Source: Pseudoips prasinana
Taxonomy: Eukaryota > Arthropoda > Insecta > Lepidoptera > Nolidae
Direction: 5' to 3'
DNA: 64,000 nt
Assembly (NCBI GenBank): GCA_951640165.1
Contig: OX621237.1
Location: 15,376,001 to 15,440,000, forward strand
Position numbers and translations under genes: made by a program. How positions within the stretch are numbered: the stretch's first letter is position 1; every line of letters starts with the position of its first letter. Below the pieces are notes generated by a model. That model searched no databases and was not told where the DNA came from. It saw only the letters and a program-made list of their open reading frames with translations. This document shows positions 42,782 to 53,974 of the stretch, piece by piece.

Positions 42782-44580
42782 TGCAACCGTCATCCCTGCG
42801 ACAAGCTATGGCAGACGGCATAGCAACGACTTATGTAGGCGCAGTCCAACCTACTTGCAATCATGTTTAGGATACTGTTAGAGCTGGTCCGCACCCTATG
42901 CACCAGAGAACCGCATCTTTTACGCATTGTTGTATAAAAACAATCTATATGTGCATCTGCGAACATTCCCGACGCACTACAGAAACGGGGCAACCCTACC
43001 AGCACCCTAAACGCATTGTTGTATTGTACGCGTAGAGCGTTGTAGGATCGTTGAGTATATCAAGCCCACAAGCTGCAGGTGTAAAAGTTTGTACAGTAGG
43101 CTCGAAAGAGCGTTATTTTGACACCAAGTGAACAGCGCGCAAACCTGCGGGCTAGCATATTCGCTCTGACGCTCTCCGCTCCCGAACAATGTCACCATCG
43201 TCTTTGAGGTCAGGGGTCAATACACTCATAGCTAGATGCTCTCACCGGTCCGTAAGCGATCGGCGAGGGAAAGCAACTAGGCTCGCGGTCAGTCCATAGA
43301 TGGGTGACCGCCAAAGTGGTTTAATTTCTGAGCGTCTGCTTCGGAGGGCACGTTACGCTGTCGGTCCCGGTTGTAGTAATTAGACAACAGTCGTTAAGCC
43401 ATGTCAGAGGCCTACAGGATGGCTTGAGCAACTCTGACACTAGGGTTACCACTACCCATACGATAAGTAAGTAATACATTACTTTTACCAAGGTATATAA
43501 ATTCACGTGCTATCTGTAGAGGTGAGCTGTTAAGTGTTAAAGGTGGTACTTTCTCTACTGTTTTACCCCTGGCTTCAAATACCATGACTTTTTAATGTTG
43601 TACGTCAAACCATGTATTTTAGTGTAGGTACTCTTCACATTGTGCTAACAATTTCCTAAGGCCACAAGGTGATGCACTGATTAAAACTAGATCGTCGGCG
43701 TATCAGATATCAGGCACCATCGATGTAACAACCGACTCTAGCACTGCTGAGCTTACATATTAGCTCATTCACATACAGGTTGAAGAGCGTTGACGAGCTC
43801 AACCCCCCCTGTCTCACCCCGCATTCCAACCTGTATGGACGTGACAATGATCCAGCCCATCGTGCATTGTTGATCTGGTTTCCATACCAATATTTAAAAA
43901 CGTTAATTAGTTCAGGTGTCAAGAGTATTAATTAACTTATTCCACAGAATATCGTAGGAAACCGAATCAAACGCCCTAGATAGATCGAGGAAGCAGGCAT
44001 ATACAGGTGTATCGCGTTTCGTGTAGTATGAGACAGCATGCTTAAGACACAACACCGCACTCTCTGTTGACAACCCTGGACGGAACCCAAATTGGTTGTC
44101 ATGTATCGGAGAGCACTTATTTACTTTTGTGTTAAGCATGCCGTCAAAGACTTTCGAGATCACGGTAGCTAAAGAGATAGTCCTATAGTTGTTGCTAGCC
44201 GCAAGTCACCTGTTTTATTTTTAGGTATCGGAATAACTATAGTCCTAATCATTTCAGCCGGCATATAACTATGGCTTAGACAGAAACCGTAAAGCATACC
44301 AAGAACTCGAGGTAAGTGCGGTCCGGCGTATCGGAGGTGTTCGATACTGAGTCCATCATGTCCAGGGGACTTACCCCGTGGCATAGATTTTATGGTGCTG
44401 GCAATCTCGCTTGCTGTAAATTTTACGTTGACTTGCCTTGCCGGACTCAGAATCAAGCACCACCTGCGAAGGTACCAAACGAGATCTAACAAAAAAAAAA
44501 TCCTTAAAGATGTCCGCTATATCTTCTGGATTACTGACGCCGCCGACACTCACAGAGATTCCCGGCTTCAGCTGCAATTA
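42782..44580 (-). pseudogene. CR1-like LINE reverse transcriptase remnant, interrupted by a SINE
   Basis: Minus-strand pieces in several frames follow RT order: 'MPRGKSPGHDGLSIEHLRYA' (44390-44330), 'HDNQFGFRPGLSTESAVLC' and 'YACFLDLSRAFDS' (44110-43970), 'CGVRQGGLSSSTLFNLYVNE' (43820-43760), YADD (43702-43691) and a C-terminal block with 'VLVGLPRFCSASGMFADAH' and 'SNSILNMIASR' (43000-42840). The element is 5'-truncated near 44580 (no endonuclease seen) and has several frameshifts. A 246-base SINE is inserted at 43227-43472. Clade is inferred from motif style and is not certain. Confidence 0.85.
43227..43472 (+). repeat. 5S-rRNA-derived SINE inserted in the CR1-like element
   Basis: The head aligns to the internal promoter half of 5S rRNA: 'accggtccgtaagcgatcgg', 'gaaagcaactaggctcgcgg' (box A region), 'tcagtccatagatgggtgac' and 'cgcc' (intermediate element and box C). 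The body follows with 'gcacgttacgctgtcggtcc', 'cggttgtagtaattagacaa' and 'tggcttgagcaactctgac', ending in a 'gataagtaagta' tail. Flanks aatacact (43219-43226) and aatacatt (43473-43480) form a target duplication with one difference. Related reversed copies at 61140-61345 and about 61740-61830. Confidence 0.75.
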
Positions 44581-45906
44581 AGCTTAATTATCAATATTTC
44601 CCAAATCGTTAGCTTAGTAAGTAGATAGTTCTTAATTTGACTGGTTTGTTGTTTCTGGCTAGGTGACAATTTTGTTTCTAGGAAAACTGGATTCAAGAAA
44701 GATAATTCTCTGATGATAAAAATAATTACTAAGAATTAAGTAAGTTCTTTACTAAATTCTTAAATCAGAATAACATCATACAAAGAAATCAATAAAATTA
44801 GACTTTTGTTTTAGGAAACCACGCGAGAAAATAATACTTTATCATATAGGTCGGTAAAACAAGATATGATTTTCCTTAAAAAAAAATACTGCGATCGAGA
44901 CCCGTATCCACAACGTAGATTACCTACCTACATTGTTGATAATTACGTACAAATCTCGAAAATCTAAAAAATATTAATAACAAAATACTTTCTCTAAAAC
45001 TAAGAACAATAGGCAAAACCTTAGAAGTTCTTAATATTAATTTGAGTAAAAACAGTTTAATAATTTTTGTCATATCTTCGGTAGGTAGGCATAAGTTTGG
45101 AACTGGAATGCCCAGTGTCAAATAGATAATTCTATCGTTTTTGGTGTCGTGAGAGTGAAATCCTTAATAGGCTAAAAACTGTTAGTGTGAATTTGCCGGC
45201 CTCAACTTCGACAATCGTTTTACATTGTTACGGTCAGCAACAGACTTCTGTTGCTTACTACCTTTTTACCTAAGGGTCCCAAAGTTATCCATGTTATGGT
45301 TACACTTGCCTGGTAATGGAATTTTGATTAATGTTAACCCACATATCTAAGTTTTCAAATTTAAGTCCCCTCAGACAAGTTAATTAGAATAGCTTTACCT
45401 TATTTCTTAGCCTATGAGTGTCATGCCCGGTCCATTACTGGTAGCGATGGAAATACTTGAAAGCATGTGTGGGACTGTAAGTTGAGCCAAACAACAAAGG
45501 TTTTTGAGTGCTCTCATATACATGCTCATCTTCACTGTCTGTCCCTGAACATTCACCTCTCTGCTTAACCAAGTATGGTTAAAATGGATGGGAAAATTAT
45601 CAATTTTATACTTAGAAATTTGTCTTAATATGTTGTGTTACATACATAGATACATAGATAAATTATACAATGTCATCATATCTGCATCATCATGACTGCA
45701 GCATTAGGAATAACAATAATTTTATGATAATAAAAATCACTATATACAACAATTAATACATGTATTCACCAAATATAACCAACCACAATAATGACTATTT
45801 ATAATTAACAGGACTATAATTATTTAAAAACTTAATAAATTAATATCACACTTCTGGTAATGTTCATGTTCACTATAATTAAATGGAATAAAACTTTTAA
45901 CAAATA
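44581..45906. other. Intergenic stretch 3' of the membrane-protein gene
   Basis: AT-rich; no coding exon found. The right part probably includes the 3' UTR of the minus-strand gene ending at 45907; no AATAAA could be placed confidently. Confidence 0.3.
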
Positions 45907-47154
45907 TCATAAAAATGCAAAAAGGAGTATAAGTAAAAGGACGGCAATTGGGAAAAAAATATAAATAGAGACTCTTGGATGACAAATGGATATGAGAATA
46001 GAAGAATCAGTTTCTTCATTTTGCAGTCCTTCTTTGGTAGGTTTTTCTACAATCACTAGTTCATCACTAAAGAAATCTACATTAAACTCACATTCTGTGC
46101 TATTAATACACATTTTAGCATCTGAGTTATTAACATATTGGAATGTAGGTTTATAAATGTCAAATATAGCATGAATATCATTGACACCATTATCACTGTA
46201 AAATATGTAATAATAATAGCCATCAGCCAGTACTTCATGCACCACTTTAAGTGTAGTTGTACGCTCTAAGTAATTTGTGCTGTTACATTGTATAGAGTAT
46301 GGGAACAAATAGCTTGGTTGGAAGAGAGTATCTGAATATTGGTTTGGAATGAATACTGGTGTTAATATTTTGTCATGGTAACATTCATATAGACTCTTTT
46401 CGAGACTGGAAACTGGTTGTTGAGGTTCCACAGTACTGTTGAAAGCATTTCCTCCATGATTAACTCCTGTATCTAGGATTGTATTAGGGTTATGAAGTGG
46501 TATACCATTAATATCTCGTTTTAGTCTTTCTTTTTCAAATGTTGTGTTTCTTTGATCATTATTATCCTCAGTCAAGGGGTTTGATTGCTCATTGGTATTT
46601 TCTGTACTATTCTTTATATCATAAAAATCTTTTATTACTTTTTTACTTTTATTCTTGTTAGGTTTCTCTAGTGTCACTAGTACTCCTTGATTTTCCACAT
46701 TAGGAGTATGTTTTTTATTTTTATTGTAGCCTTCTAGAAGGCCACAAGTATTCAATATTCGGTCACCTCTAACAACTAATATTTTAGAGCCCATATGTCT
46801 TGAGCAACCTTTTAATTCCACAGATGCACCTTTTAATAAATAAAAGCCCCAATATTCTAATGTATCATCAGGTAAAGTCATAGATTTTTTTAGTCTTATA
46901 TGTTTTCTTTTGTCAGATATTTCTGGAGTGCCTTTCATTTGGAATGCGCTGAATGTTGTATTCATTTTCAAAGAATGTTTCTGGCAGAAAACTGATGACT
47001 GTCCTTTGTGAATTTGAATAACATCTGAGTCTGAAATCTTATACATGACATCAGCATATCTGATATTCCTTAAATACAGCGGTAACACGATGAGCACTGT
47101 CGGGAGGACCGTGGTTAATAGACAAAATGTAATTACTCGCCGAGATCCATGCAT
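45907..47154 (-). CDS. Type-I/II-like double-pass membrane protein, probable APD1-4 (DUF4792/4793) family
   Basis: 415 residues from the Met of 'MHGSRRVITFCLLTTVLPTV' to the stop at 45907. An N-terminal hydrophobic segment follows a basic start (signal anchor), then 'LPLYLRNIRYADVMY'. A luminal region of about 350 residues follows with many Cys and N-glycosylation sequons (NTT, NST, NNS, NSS), a Lys/Asn-rich linker and a dibasic-type site 'RLKRD'; last comes a C-terminal membrane segment 'YIFFPIAVLLLILLFAFL' at the very end. The 'GYYYYIFYSDNGVNDIHAIF' segment resembles the middle domain of APD1-4 proteins; plant members carry a C-terminal RING, absent here. The reading is uninterrupted, so it looks functional. 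Function in insects is not known to me. Confidence 0.75.
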   Translation of the reverse strand: MHGSRRVITFCLLTTVLPTVLIVLPLYLRNIRYADVMYKISDSDVIQIHKGQSSVFCQKHSLKMNTTFSAFQMKGTPEISDKRKHIRLKKSMTLPDDTLEYWGFYLLKGASVELKGCSRHMGSKILVVRGDRILNTCGLLEGYNKNKKHTPNVENQGVLVTLEKPNKNKSKKVIKDFYDIKNSTENTNEQSNPLTEDNNDQRNTTFEKERLKRDINGIPLHNPNTILDTGVNHGGNAFNSTVEPQQPVSSLEKSLYECYHDKILTPVFIPNQYSDTLFQPSYLFPYSIQCNSTNYLERTTTLKVVHEVLADGYYYYIFYSDNGVNDIHAIFDIYKPTFQYVNNSDAKMCINSTECEFNVDFFSDELVIVEKPTKEGLQNEETDSSILISICHPRVSIYIFFPIAVLLLILLFAFL

Positions 47155-47299
47155 TTTGCCATCTGAAACAATAAACGCCTTGTATGAGCAACATACCTGC
47201 TGTAGTACGTACACGATTTGAGCAATTAGAAATACCTAAAACACGAACACTATATAAACGAGCTAATCTTTCCAATAATCTAGAACAACTGACACCCAC
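47155..47299 (-). other. Possible upstream exon or 5' UTR of the membrane-protein gene
   Basis: Upstream of the chosen Met the frame stays open to 47214. Alternatively, a donor 'cagcag|gtatgt' (47196) and acceptor 'gtttcag' (47163) flank only 34 bases; joining them links a second open frame (Met at 47299, 'MGVSCSRLLERLARLYSVRV') in phase. A 34-base intron is shorter than usual, so this is recorded as uncertain. Confidence 0.35.
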
Positions 47300-48232
47300 T
47301 GCATTATCTCGATTATAACTTTCGCAACATATGATTTTATTTGATTACGACGTAAGCTTTTTATTCATTACTTTACCGACTGTTGATGCTGCATTGATTT
47401 CTGATAATAAGGTCAGGTCTCAGCACATTGTAATAAAGTTATATTATAGATAAATCATTTGCTCATAGAACATTAATGTTTATGTTTACAATTATGCGTG
47501 AATTCGTAAAAAATCTAATCAGTCGTGCTGTCACTATGCAGTTGTCAGTATTCGTTTTTTAACTGAGATTCACAGACCCAATATTCATTGGTCTTTTGAA
47601 GCGACGAGTCTAGAAAAAATAAATGTACCTTCGTTTTGAGATATGTATGATCACATAAAGTGCGAAAAAATAAATTAACAAAATGGCTTCTTAAATAAAT
47701 TTGGAAAAATTAAAACAATCGTTTATAGGGTAGGCGTTCATATGACGGTCTTAAAAAAACATATTATATTATTATGATAATGATCAGTATTATATATTTT
47801 ATTCTAATGTATTTAACGACAGTCTACGAAATACTATAATCCACGTTTTCTTTTATTGCTTATTTTACCAATTTCAATTGAGAATTTACTTTCTTTATAA
47901 AATAAACGCGAATTACGATACAACTATAAACAGCAGCTGAAGTAATCAAAGTTGTGAGGAAGACATCTTTTTGTATAAAAGGGATATAATCATAGTGGTT
48001 AACCCTTTTATTTATAAAGATGTCTTTTATCTTCATTACCAATGTCCAGTAATACCAATACTGGACATTGGTAAACCAAAAGCATACTGCCTTTTTTTTA
48101 AACAATTGGGTAATGTGTGATGAATCCACTGGATTATAGTTTGACAAAGTCGTTGAGTACAGTTTTAATAAAGACGCTGTCAAGATTTAAGGTCAACTGT
48201 ATCATGATAAAATTAATATGTATAGTCTATCC
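47300..48232. other. Intergenic stretch with nested inverted repeats
   Basis: Promoter side of the membrane-protein gene. 47955-48074 contains two adjacent inverted repeats (see findings). The 107-codon minus-strand frame across them is not believed to be a gene. Confidence 0.4.
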
Positions 48233-48677
48233 CAGTGTTTTTCAACCTTTTTTATCACGCGACCCCCCAACCCGTTTTTTACCCCCTTTTTCCATGTTTA
48301 TTTTATTTTGTGACACATTGAATCCAACTATTTTATTCATTTTCATAGGTAAATACATGTACTACAATTACATTTACATATTACAATAGACAATATTACA
48401 TTTTTGTGAAGAATTGGAATAGAAAGCACTCCACCAAAATTTACTTTATCATTCAGAGGTTAGGTGGTTGTCAAGAGACAAAGTACTAGCCAGAGTTTTG
48501 GAACTTCGCGCATGTAATGTATTTGCAGCGGGCCTGATCATAATACTCAAAATTCATTTGTAACCCTATGACTAGCTTTTCCAACTTTTTTCAACTTCTC
48601 TATTGAACTTTCGCGACCCTCCTATAGAGGCTTCGCGACCCCCCGGGGGGTCGCGACCCACAGGTTGAAAAACACTG
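48233..48677. mobile_element. hAT-type MITE, 445 bp
   Basis: Inverted ends 'cagtgtttttcaacct' at both termini, the hAT-like CAGTG start. Just inside, 'cgcgaccccc' phrases recur inverted ('ggggggtcgcgaccc'). Flanks share ctatcc at 48227-48232 and 48679-48684, a likely decayed 8-bp target duplication. No transposase. Similar CAGTGTTT-TCAACC ends are well known in animal hAT MITEs. Confidence 0.8.
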
Positions 48678-49212
48678 GCTATCCAACCGTTTATTTAAGT
48701 TTTGATCACGCACATAAACTTTTGTAATAATTTTTGATACAATGTTCTACAGGGAATACTGTACTTCATGGACGGGATCCGCCCACTTAGAGATGTGTCA
48801 TTTGTAACAATGACCACAAATTATAAAAACGGTTTTGAAATAAATCGATAATCGATTATATTAATAAAACATACAATTAAATTATTGTGATTATATTTTT
48901 TATCAAATCTCGTAAAAACCTTTATTATTTTGCATTAAAATGCCCTTAATGTCTCTGTTTTAATGCATAAATAATTTGCGTAATGAAAACAGTTCCATCG
49001 TACTCGTGCCTAGTAATGGGATCGAATGTATTCGCTGGAAATTAATGAATCTAAAATAATAGTTTCGAGTTACTGTAGTTGGTTCAAATAAAAAGCATGT
49101 GGATGGACTACGGTAGCTACTTCTAATGAACAGGTACAAAATGTTGAAATTCATAGTACTTTAGGGATCAAAAAATAAAGCAACCAAAAGAGGTACTCTA
49201 ATACTATTTTGA
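48678..49212. other. Intergenic AT-rich stretch
   Basis: Nothing recognised. Confidence 0.3.
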
Positions 49213-49537
49213 ATAGCTGTGCGCTGCGGTTTTACCAGCGTTAAACTTTATAAATTATCACAGCTCCTCCCCCGTAGGTTATAACGTGATAATATGTAGC
49301 CTATATGTTGACCCCACCTCTTAGTAATATTCGAGCAAAATTTGAAGTATATCGATGCATTAATTTTTGAGTTTGTCCCGGACATAATAATATATATAAT
49401 ACAGACAAACATACAAAAATTCTAGATACTATATTTTTAGCTTCGATATCGCATATAGATCACACTCCAAGTATCCTTTTTAAAAAATAATCAATGTACA
49501 GTTTTGACTTTCCTATGATATTATTATATGTATAGAT
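49213..49537 (+). repeat. SINE-like family A copy
   Basis: 'tagctgtgcgctgcggtttt', 'cacagctcctcccccgtagg', 'gttgaccccacctcttagta' and the tail 'tttattatatgtatagat'-like sequence match the copies at 14110. Confidence 0.7.
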
Positions 49538-49559
49538 TATAAAGAATCGTCTTCTTCGT

Positions 49560-49880
49560 ATGATCAGGAATCATCATCACTTGAGATCTCAGTAATATTG
49601 ATTATCAATTCTTGGGCGGATAAATTGTCGAATGCAACATATCCCGATACCAATCCGACATTATCACCTTTTTTGTTTTTTCTACAACACTCGCCCAGTT
49701 TTCAGGAGTAACTTTTTCACACGCATTTTTTGGTAAATCCAGCATATTTCTTGCGGTGAAAGGTGGAGTTGTATTTTCCTCGCAGCATATGCTTTAACTT
49801 GTACCCAGATCATTTCAATTGCATTATATTGGCAGTAATATGGGGGAATTCTGAGGATGGTATGCCCATGCCCAAAATAA
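49560..49880 (-). pseudogene. DDE_3-type transposase C-terminal remnant
   Basis: On the minus strand 'GHTILRIPPYYCQYNAIEMI' then 'WVQVKAYAARK' gives the last catalytic motif (Asn-x-Ile-Glu) of a DDE superfamily endonuclease; after a frameshift a second frame continues toward a Ser/Asp/Glu-rich tail ('SSDDDS'). Stops and frameshifts show that it is dead. No element ends found. Confidence 0.65.
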
Positions 49881-50469
49881 TGAGTGTGTTAAATCGATTA
49901 AAACTACTTCATGAATAAAATCGATAGATAAAAGAAATCGCATCGGTAACGGGTCAGGGTATCACTATTTGATTATGTATTAGAGCTGTCAAAAGTTAAA
50001 TAAACGATTGGAAAGGGAGTTTTGGCGCCAACGCGGAAAAGGACGCATCGAGGCTATGTTTTATTTTCAAAAACTGGTGTAAATTCGAGTTTTTATGTGT
50101 AAATATGGTGGATTTTTAGACATAACATCTTCGACAACGTACACAAGTGGAGGAAAGTGCAATATTGCCGTGAATTGTGATTTTCCGTGTTGAAACAAAA
50201 ACTCCATAGAAGCCTCTAGTAAAGTCTCCACTGCTTTACTGGGGTAGGACTATGACTTGACTGTAACGGACGTGATGGACATGATTGTGACGGACGTGAC
50301 GGACATGACTGACTGACTTTGAAACAGAAATATTATAACTGAAGACGAGGCGGTATGGTCACAGACCTTAGCCTGCCCAAAGAGGGCAAAAAATATAAAA
50401 GAAAAAAAAAACGATTGGAAAGGGTATACCTATTTTTATTTTAATATCAACGATTGATGGGTATCTATT
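49881..50469. other. Intergenic stretch, with 'gacggacgtgac' simple repeats
   Basis: Positions 50265-50320 hold imperfect repeats of 'tgacggacgtgacgga'. No coding structure seen; a piece of an unclassified repeat is likely. Confidence 0.3.
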
Positions 50470-51333
50470 AATGGACTGGCCATTGTGCGAATTTCGACTT
50501 TAGCAAGAAACTGCCCAGTGATACGCGACATGTGACAACGGGCACTGTCGTGCATTAACACGTAATCTTCCTCCAAAACCTTCGTAGGGAACACCATCCA
50601 CAGAATGTCGGTGATGTATCGATCAGCTGTGAACTTAGAGCCCGTTGCAGGTCTTTATGGGGTCAGGTTTGCTTCCTTCCATTCGCTAACAACTGACATG
50701 TCTCAGTTGACTTTCCACATCCTGTCTCGGAAGTGCACCGGTGGCGGCTGGTACTTGGTCTCCTATGGAAGGCATCCGTCTTGAAATCGTCGGTATACTC
50801 TGGATATGGCATATTGACTCAAGAGACGCTGGACAGCGACTGCTCGCTGACTTCGCCCTTGTGACAACCATGGTTTCGTGAAAACAATTAATGCAATTAA
50901 CAAAGATCTATACCGGTCAACTTGTGATATGGTTAGCTAGCCAAAGCCTTCTCTGGTCATCCTGGTGGACGACCGAGGGCCAAGTTTCGTGCGTGTCCCT
51001 TAGGGGACCGGCCATAGCCATTTGACCGCACTCTTCGTAAGCCAGGTTTTGTTCTAGGGAGTAGCGACGGAGTAGATTCTCCCCTCCAGGTCCTCCCGGA
51101 TGAGACACTGCGGCGAGGCCCGGCCCGACCTTTGGCGGGTGATGACGGGTTCACGTACTACAACAGATATCCAGATACCCTCAAAATGCCGAAAAAGATT
51201 TTTGTTGATTGATTGAAAACGGAACTACGGAACCCTTCATGGACGAGTCCGACTCGCACTTGGCAGCTTTTTGTAAAGTTGGCGGAGAAATGCGAACTTT
51301 GAAAGTTTGAGTCGATTTAGTTGCTCGCTAGTG
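50470..51333 (-). mobile_element. Decayed Tc1-like copy of the element at 39491, interrupted
   Basis: 50470-50936 matches the full element's transposase 3'-to-5' order ('atggactggccattgtgcg', 'gggcactgtcgtgcattaac', 'gtgatgtatcgatcagctgt', 'gaagtgcaccggtggcggct', 'taccggtcaac'), with large internal deletions and many changes. The inverted end 'tgagtcgatttagttgctcg' lies at 51308-51333. Between (50937-51307) is foreign DNA: an unidentified GC-rich piece and a reversed family D SINE fragment (51205-51270). The left end is missing. Confidence 0.8.
50940..51190 (-). other. Unidentified GC-rich piece inside the Tc1 remnant
   Basis: Two overlapping minus-strand frames of about 65 codons, Arg/Gly/Pro/Ser-rich ('AKGRAGPRRSVSSGRTWRGE'). 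Could be a LINE ORF fragment; I cannot assign it. Base composition differs sharply from surroundings. Confidence 0.35.
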
Positions 51334-51639
51334 TAGGTACCTATATCAACATTAGCGGTAACGAACAAACAGACGCTGTTGATTAACTTCCGTAAATATA
51401 CATGTAATCTTACATAAATATGAATCCGTAAATATGTAGGTATAGAATATGATGTGTACAGAAACATTGTAGCCATATATTTAAAAGGTTAAAATACAGA
51501 ACCACCTTTATTTAATTTGGCTAGAAATATCCATTTGTATTTGTTCCTCTTATTCTATGGGTACCTACTTGAAAATATGACTCACTAATATATAATCACT
51601 TCTCTAAGGTCCCAAATGTATTCACAAATTTACTCCGTT

Positions 51640-51850
51640 AGAATTTTCATCGAAATAAACATTAACATCTTGGGACAACTTGGGATACTATGGCAACCAG
51701 ACAACTGATAAACATACCTACTTACACCGACAGAGAATAAATAATCGTGCTCATCACACAAATATTTGTCCTGGGTGGGATTCGAACCCACGACCTCCGG
51801 CTTAGCAGTCAGGGCACTAACCGCTAGACCAACAGGCCAGTCAAATATTA
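51640..51850 (-). repeat. tRNA-derived SINE (family B), well preserved head
   Basis: On the minus strand 'ctggcctgttggtctagcgg' then 'ttagtgccctgactgctaag' and 'ggttcgaatcccacccagg' reproduce the A and B boxes of a tRNA, but the arms do not fold into a proper mature tRNA. The body follows with 'tcagttgtctggttgccata' and 'gtatcccaagttgtccc'. Copies or fragments at 7686-7795, 52500-52680 and 52738-52945. Confidence 0.7.
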
Positions 51851-51914
51851 TAGTTTGTAGTGGCATCCACTAAAGATAGAGTGACCGATATCGTTGATTA
51901 TATAGATAATATAT

Positions 51915-52240
51915 ATATGTATAGACATATAATAAAATCGTAGGGAAGCAAAAACTATACATTGAATTGTTTTTAAAAAGGATTCTTGGGGCGTGATCTA
52001 CAATCGATATCGAAGTCAACAATATGGTTTTTAGAATTTTTGTCTGTGTGTCTGATTGTCTGTATGTATGTCCGGGCTAAACTCAAAAAGTACTGCATGG
52101 ATTTACTTCAAATTTTGCATCAATATTACTAAGAGGTCGGGTCAACATATAGGCTACATATTATCACGCTATCACCTACGGGGGAGGAGCTATGATAATT
52201 TATAAAATTTAACGCAGGTAAAACCGCGGGGCACAGCTAG
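51915..52240 (-). repeat. SINE-like family A copy, reversed
   Basis: Ends at 52240 with 'accgcggggcacagctag' (the family A start inverted) and begins with the inverted tail 'atctacaatcgatatcg'. All internal family phrases are present. Confidence 0.7.
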
Positions 52241-52499
52241 TGTTTCAAATAAACATAATCAGTGATAAGATATTTGCCTACCTACCTGAACAAATGTGAG
52301 TGCAAAAAATATTATTATTTTTAATCAGGCAGGCAGTTGAAACAACTGATAATTGCCTGTTTCTAGTACTCTGAGTTAGCTTGTCATTTTTGTTGTTATT
52401 ATGTGCTTGTCTAGTCTCTTCTTAAATAAAATTGTTTACTCTATGGGGCAAATCAGTTTTGATAGAACCAATATTCTCACCGTTGATTTTAATAATTAT

Positions 52500-52945
52500 G
52501 TCTTCCTGGACGAATGATCTGTTGGGATGGCTTGCCGATCCGACCGGAAATAGGTCATGTTTAGGACCAACGATTACGTAAAGCCGGGGCACACAAGTGA
52601 TTATTTTGTAATTTTAAACCAACACCTCATTACCAGGGGTTGAACACGATACCGCTAGACCAGCGAGGCACTTAAATTTTTCTGAGCCATGAATGACATA
52701 TAGTTATTTTCAATATTTATTTAAATAATAACAATTTCCTGGGACGAGCTTGTACTATAGAAACCAGATAACTGATATACCTACTAAATTTTACTTGTAT
52801 AAGTATATAATTTGCAACCAGACTCAGGACAAACAGACATATAGATGAACACAAAGTATCTGTCCTGGGTGGGAATTCAACCCTGCGAGCTGCTGCGGCT
52901 TGAAAATCATGTAGGTATCTCCCAACTACGCCAACCGGCCCTTAA
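52500..52945 (-). repeat. Two reversed tRNA-like SINE copies
   Basis: 52500-52680 has a degraded tRNA-like end ('gtgcctcgctggtctagcgg' on the minus strand). 52738-52945 has 'gtcctgggtgggaattcaac' (B box inverted) and the family B body 'ctgggacgagcttgtactat'. The 72-codon open frame there is fortuitous. Confidence 0.55.
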
Positions 52946-53974
52946 CTACCTATTTCCTTTTAACTATTTTGATACATCGACTAGTTTTAGTGCCTTTACC
53001 ACTGTAGATGTAATTAGTGACGTTTTTCAACCAATGATGAATAATATTACTTTCTTGCTCTGAGAAGTTATATTCCATAGACTATTATTAGGAGGTATAA
53101 AATTTTTAATATAAGCATAAAACGTGAATGCTGTCATGGAAATATATTTTCCATTACAATATTCACAATTACCAATTAAATTAAAATTAAACGAACCATC
53201 GAGCAAGTTACTGCAACGTACAAAGAAATAACTATTGATGTTTATGTTTTTCTATAGGTTTATTATTTAATAAGTAGATTTATATGATTGCTTACATCAT
53301 TAAAAAAAACTACTTACATCTTTATAGTATAGCTACCTCATTATACATATGCATACCTATTTAATTAAATTCCTGCTACTTTCGTAGACAAAACAAGTTA
53401 TATTGGAATAAATAAAGACATGGCAAACACCCAATATTATAGACCCAACGTATTTTGAAATATTGTGATTGATGTCTACTTTGGATTTATAAATCTGATT
53501 GGTAAATACAAGCCTCATTCCTACTGTGTCACATAGAAAACATTGTGTACAATAATATTGGCCTGATAATATAGACTTTCACACAACAAAACAAAGAAAC
53601 CCTAACACATACCTTCTTTATTAATGTGGCCATATTGGTAATTAGTGCTGTAGTAGGAAGTGTTCACATGTCTCTGATGATTTTTATCCATTTTAACACT
53701 AAGATTTATGGAGAATATGAGTTACACGTCAGCTGCATTGCCACTTAACTGTTTTAATACAAATACTACAGCGATAAGTTAATGATAAGCTTATCACTCC
53801 ATATTATCAGTTACACTTTATTATTACGTCTCAACGTCTGGTTTGTATTTAGTCCAAAATATGAATGACTAACATAAAGTCGTGATTTGACCACTCATTT
53901 GAATAAGTCAATAATAAAATGGAATAATAAACGGTGGATTAACATGTGCCTTAAATTCTGTCGTATTTTATTTC
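52946..53974. other. Intergenic AT-rich stretch
   Basis: No gene, RNA or element ends recognised. Confidence 0.3.

Noticed and set aside
43227..43310. Possible 5S rRNA gene
   Set aside because: Only the promoter half matches, with many differences, and it is joined to a SINE body inside a LINE; not a functional rRNA gene.
47860..48183. 107-codon minus-strand ORF
   Set aside because: It spans two hairpins; the translation is aromatic-rich without a recognisable domain, and there is no splice or UTR support.
51771..51850. tRNA-like sequence with good A and B boxes
   Set aside because: The stems do not fold as a mature tRNA and a SINE body follows directly, with other copies nearby; called as a SINE, not a tRNA gene.
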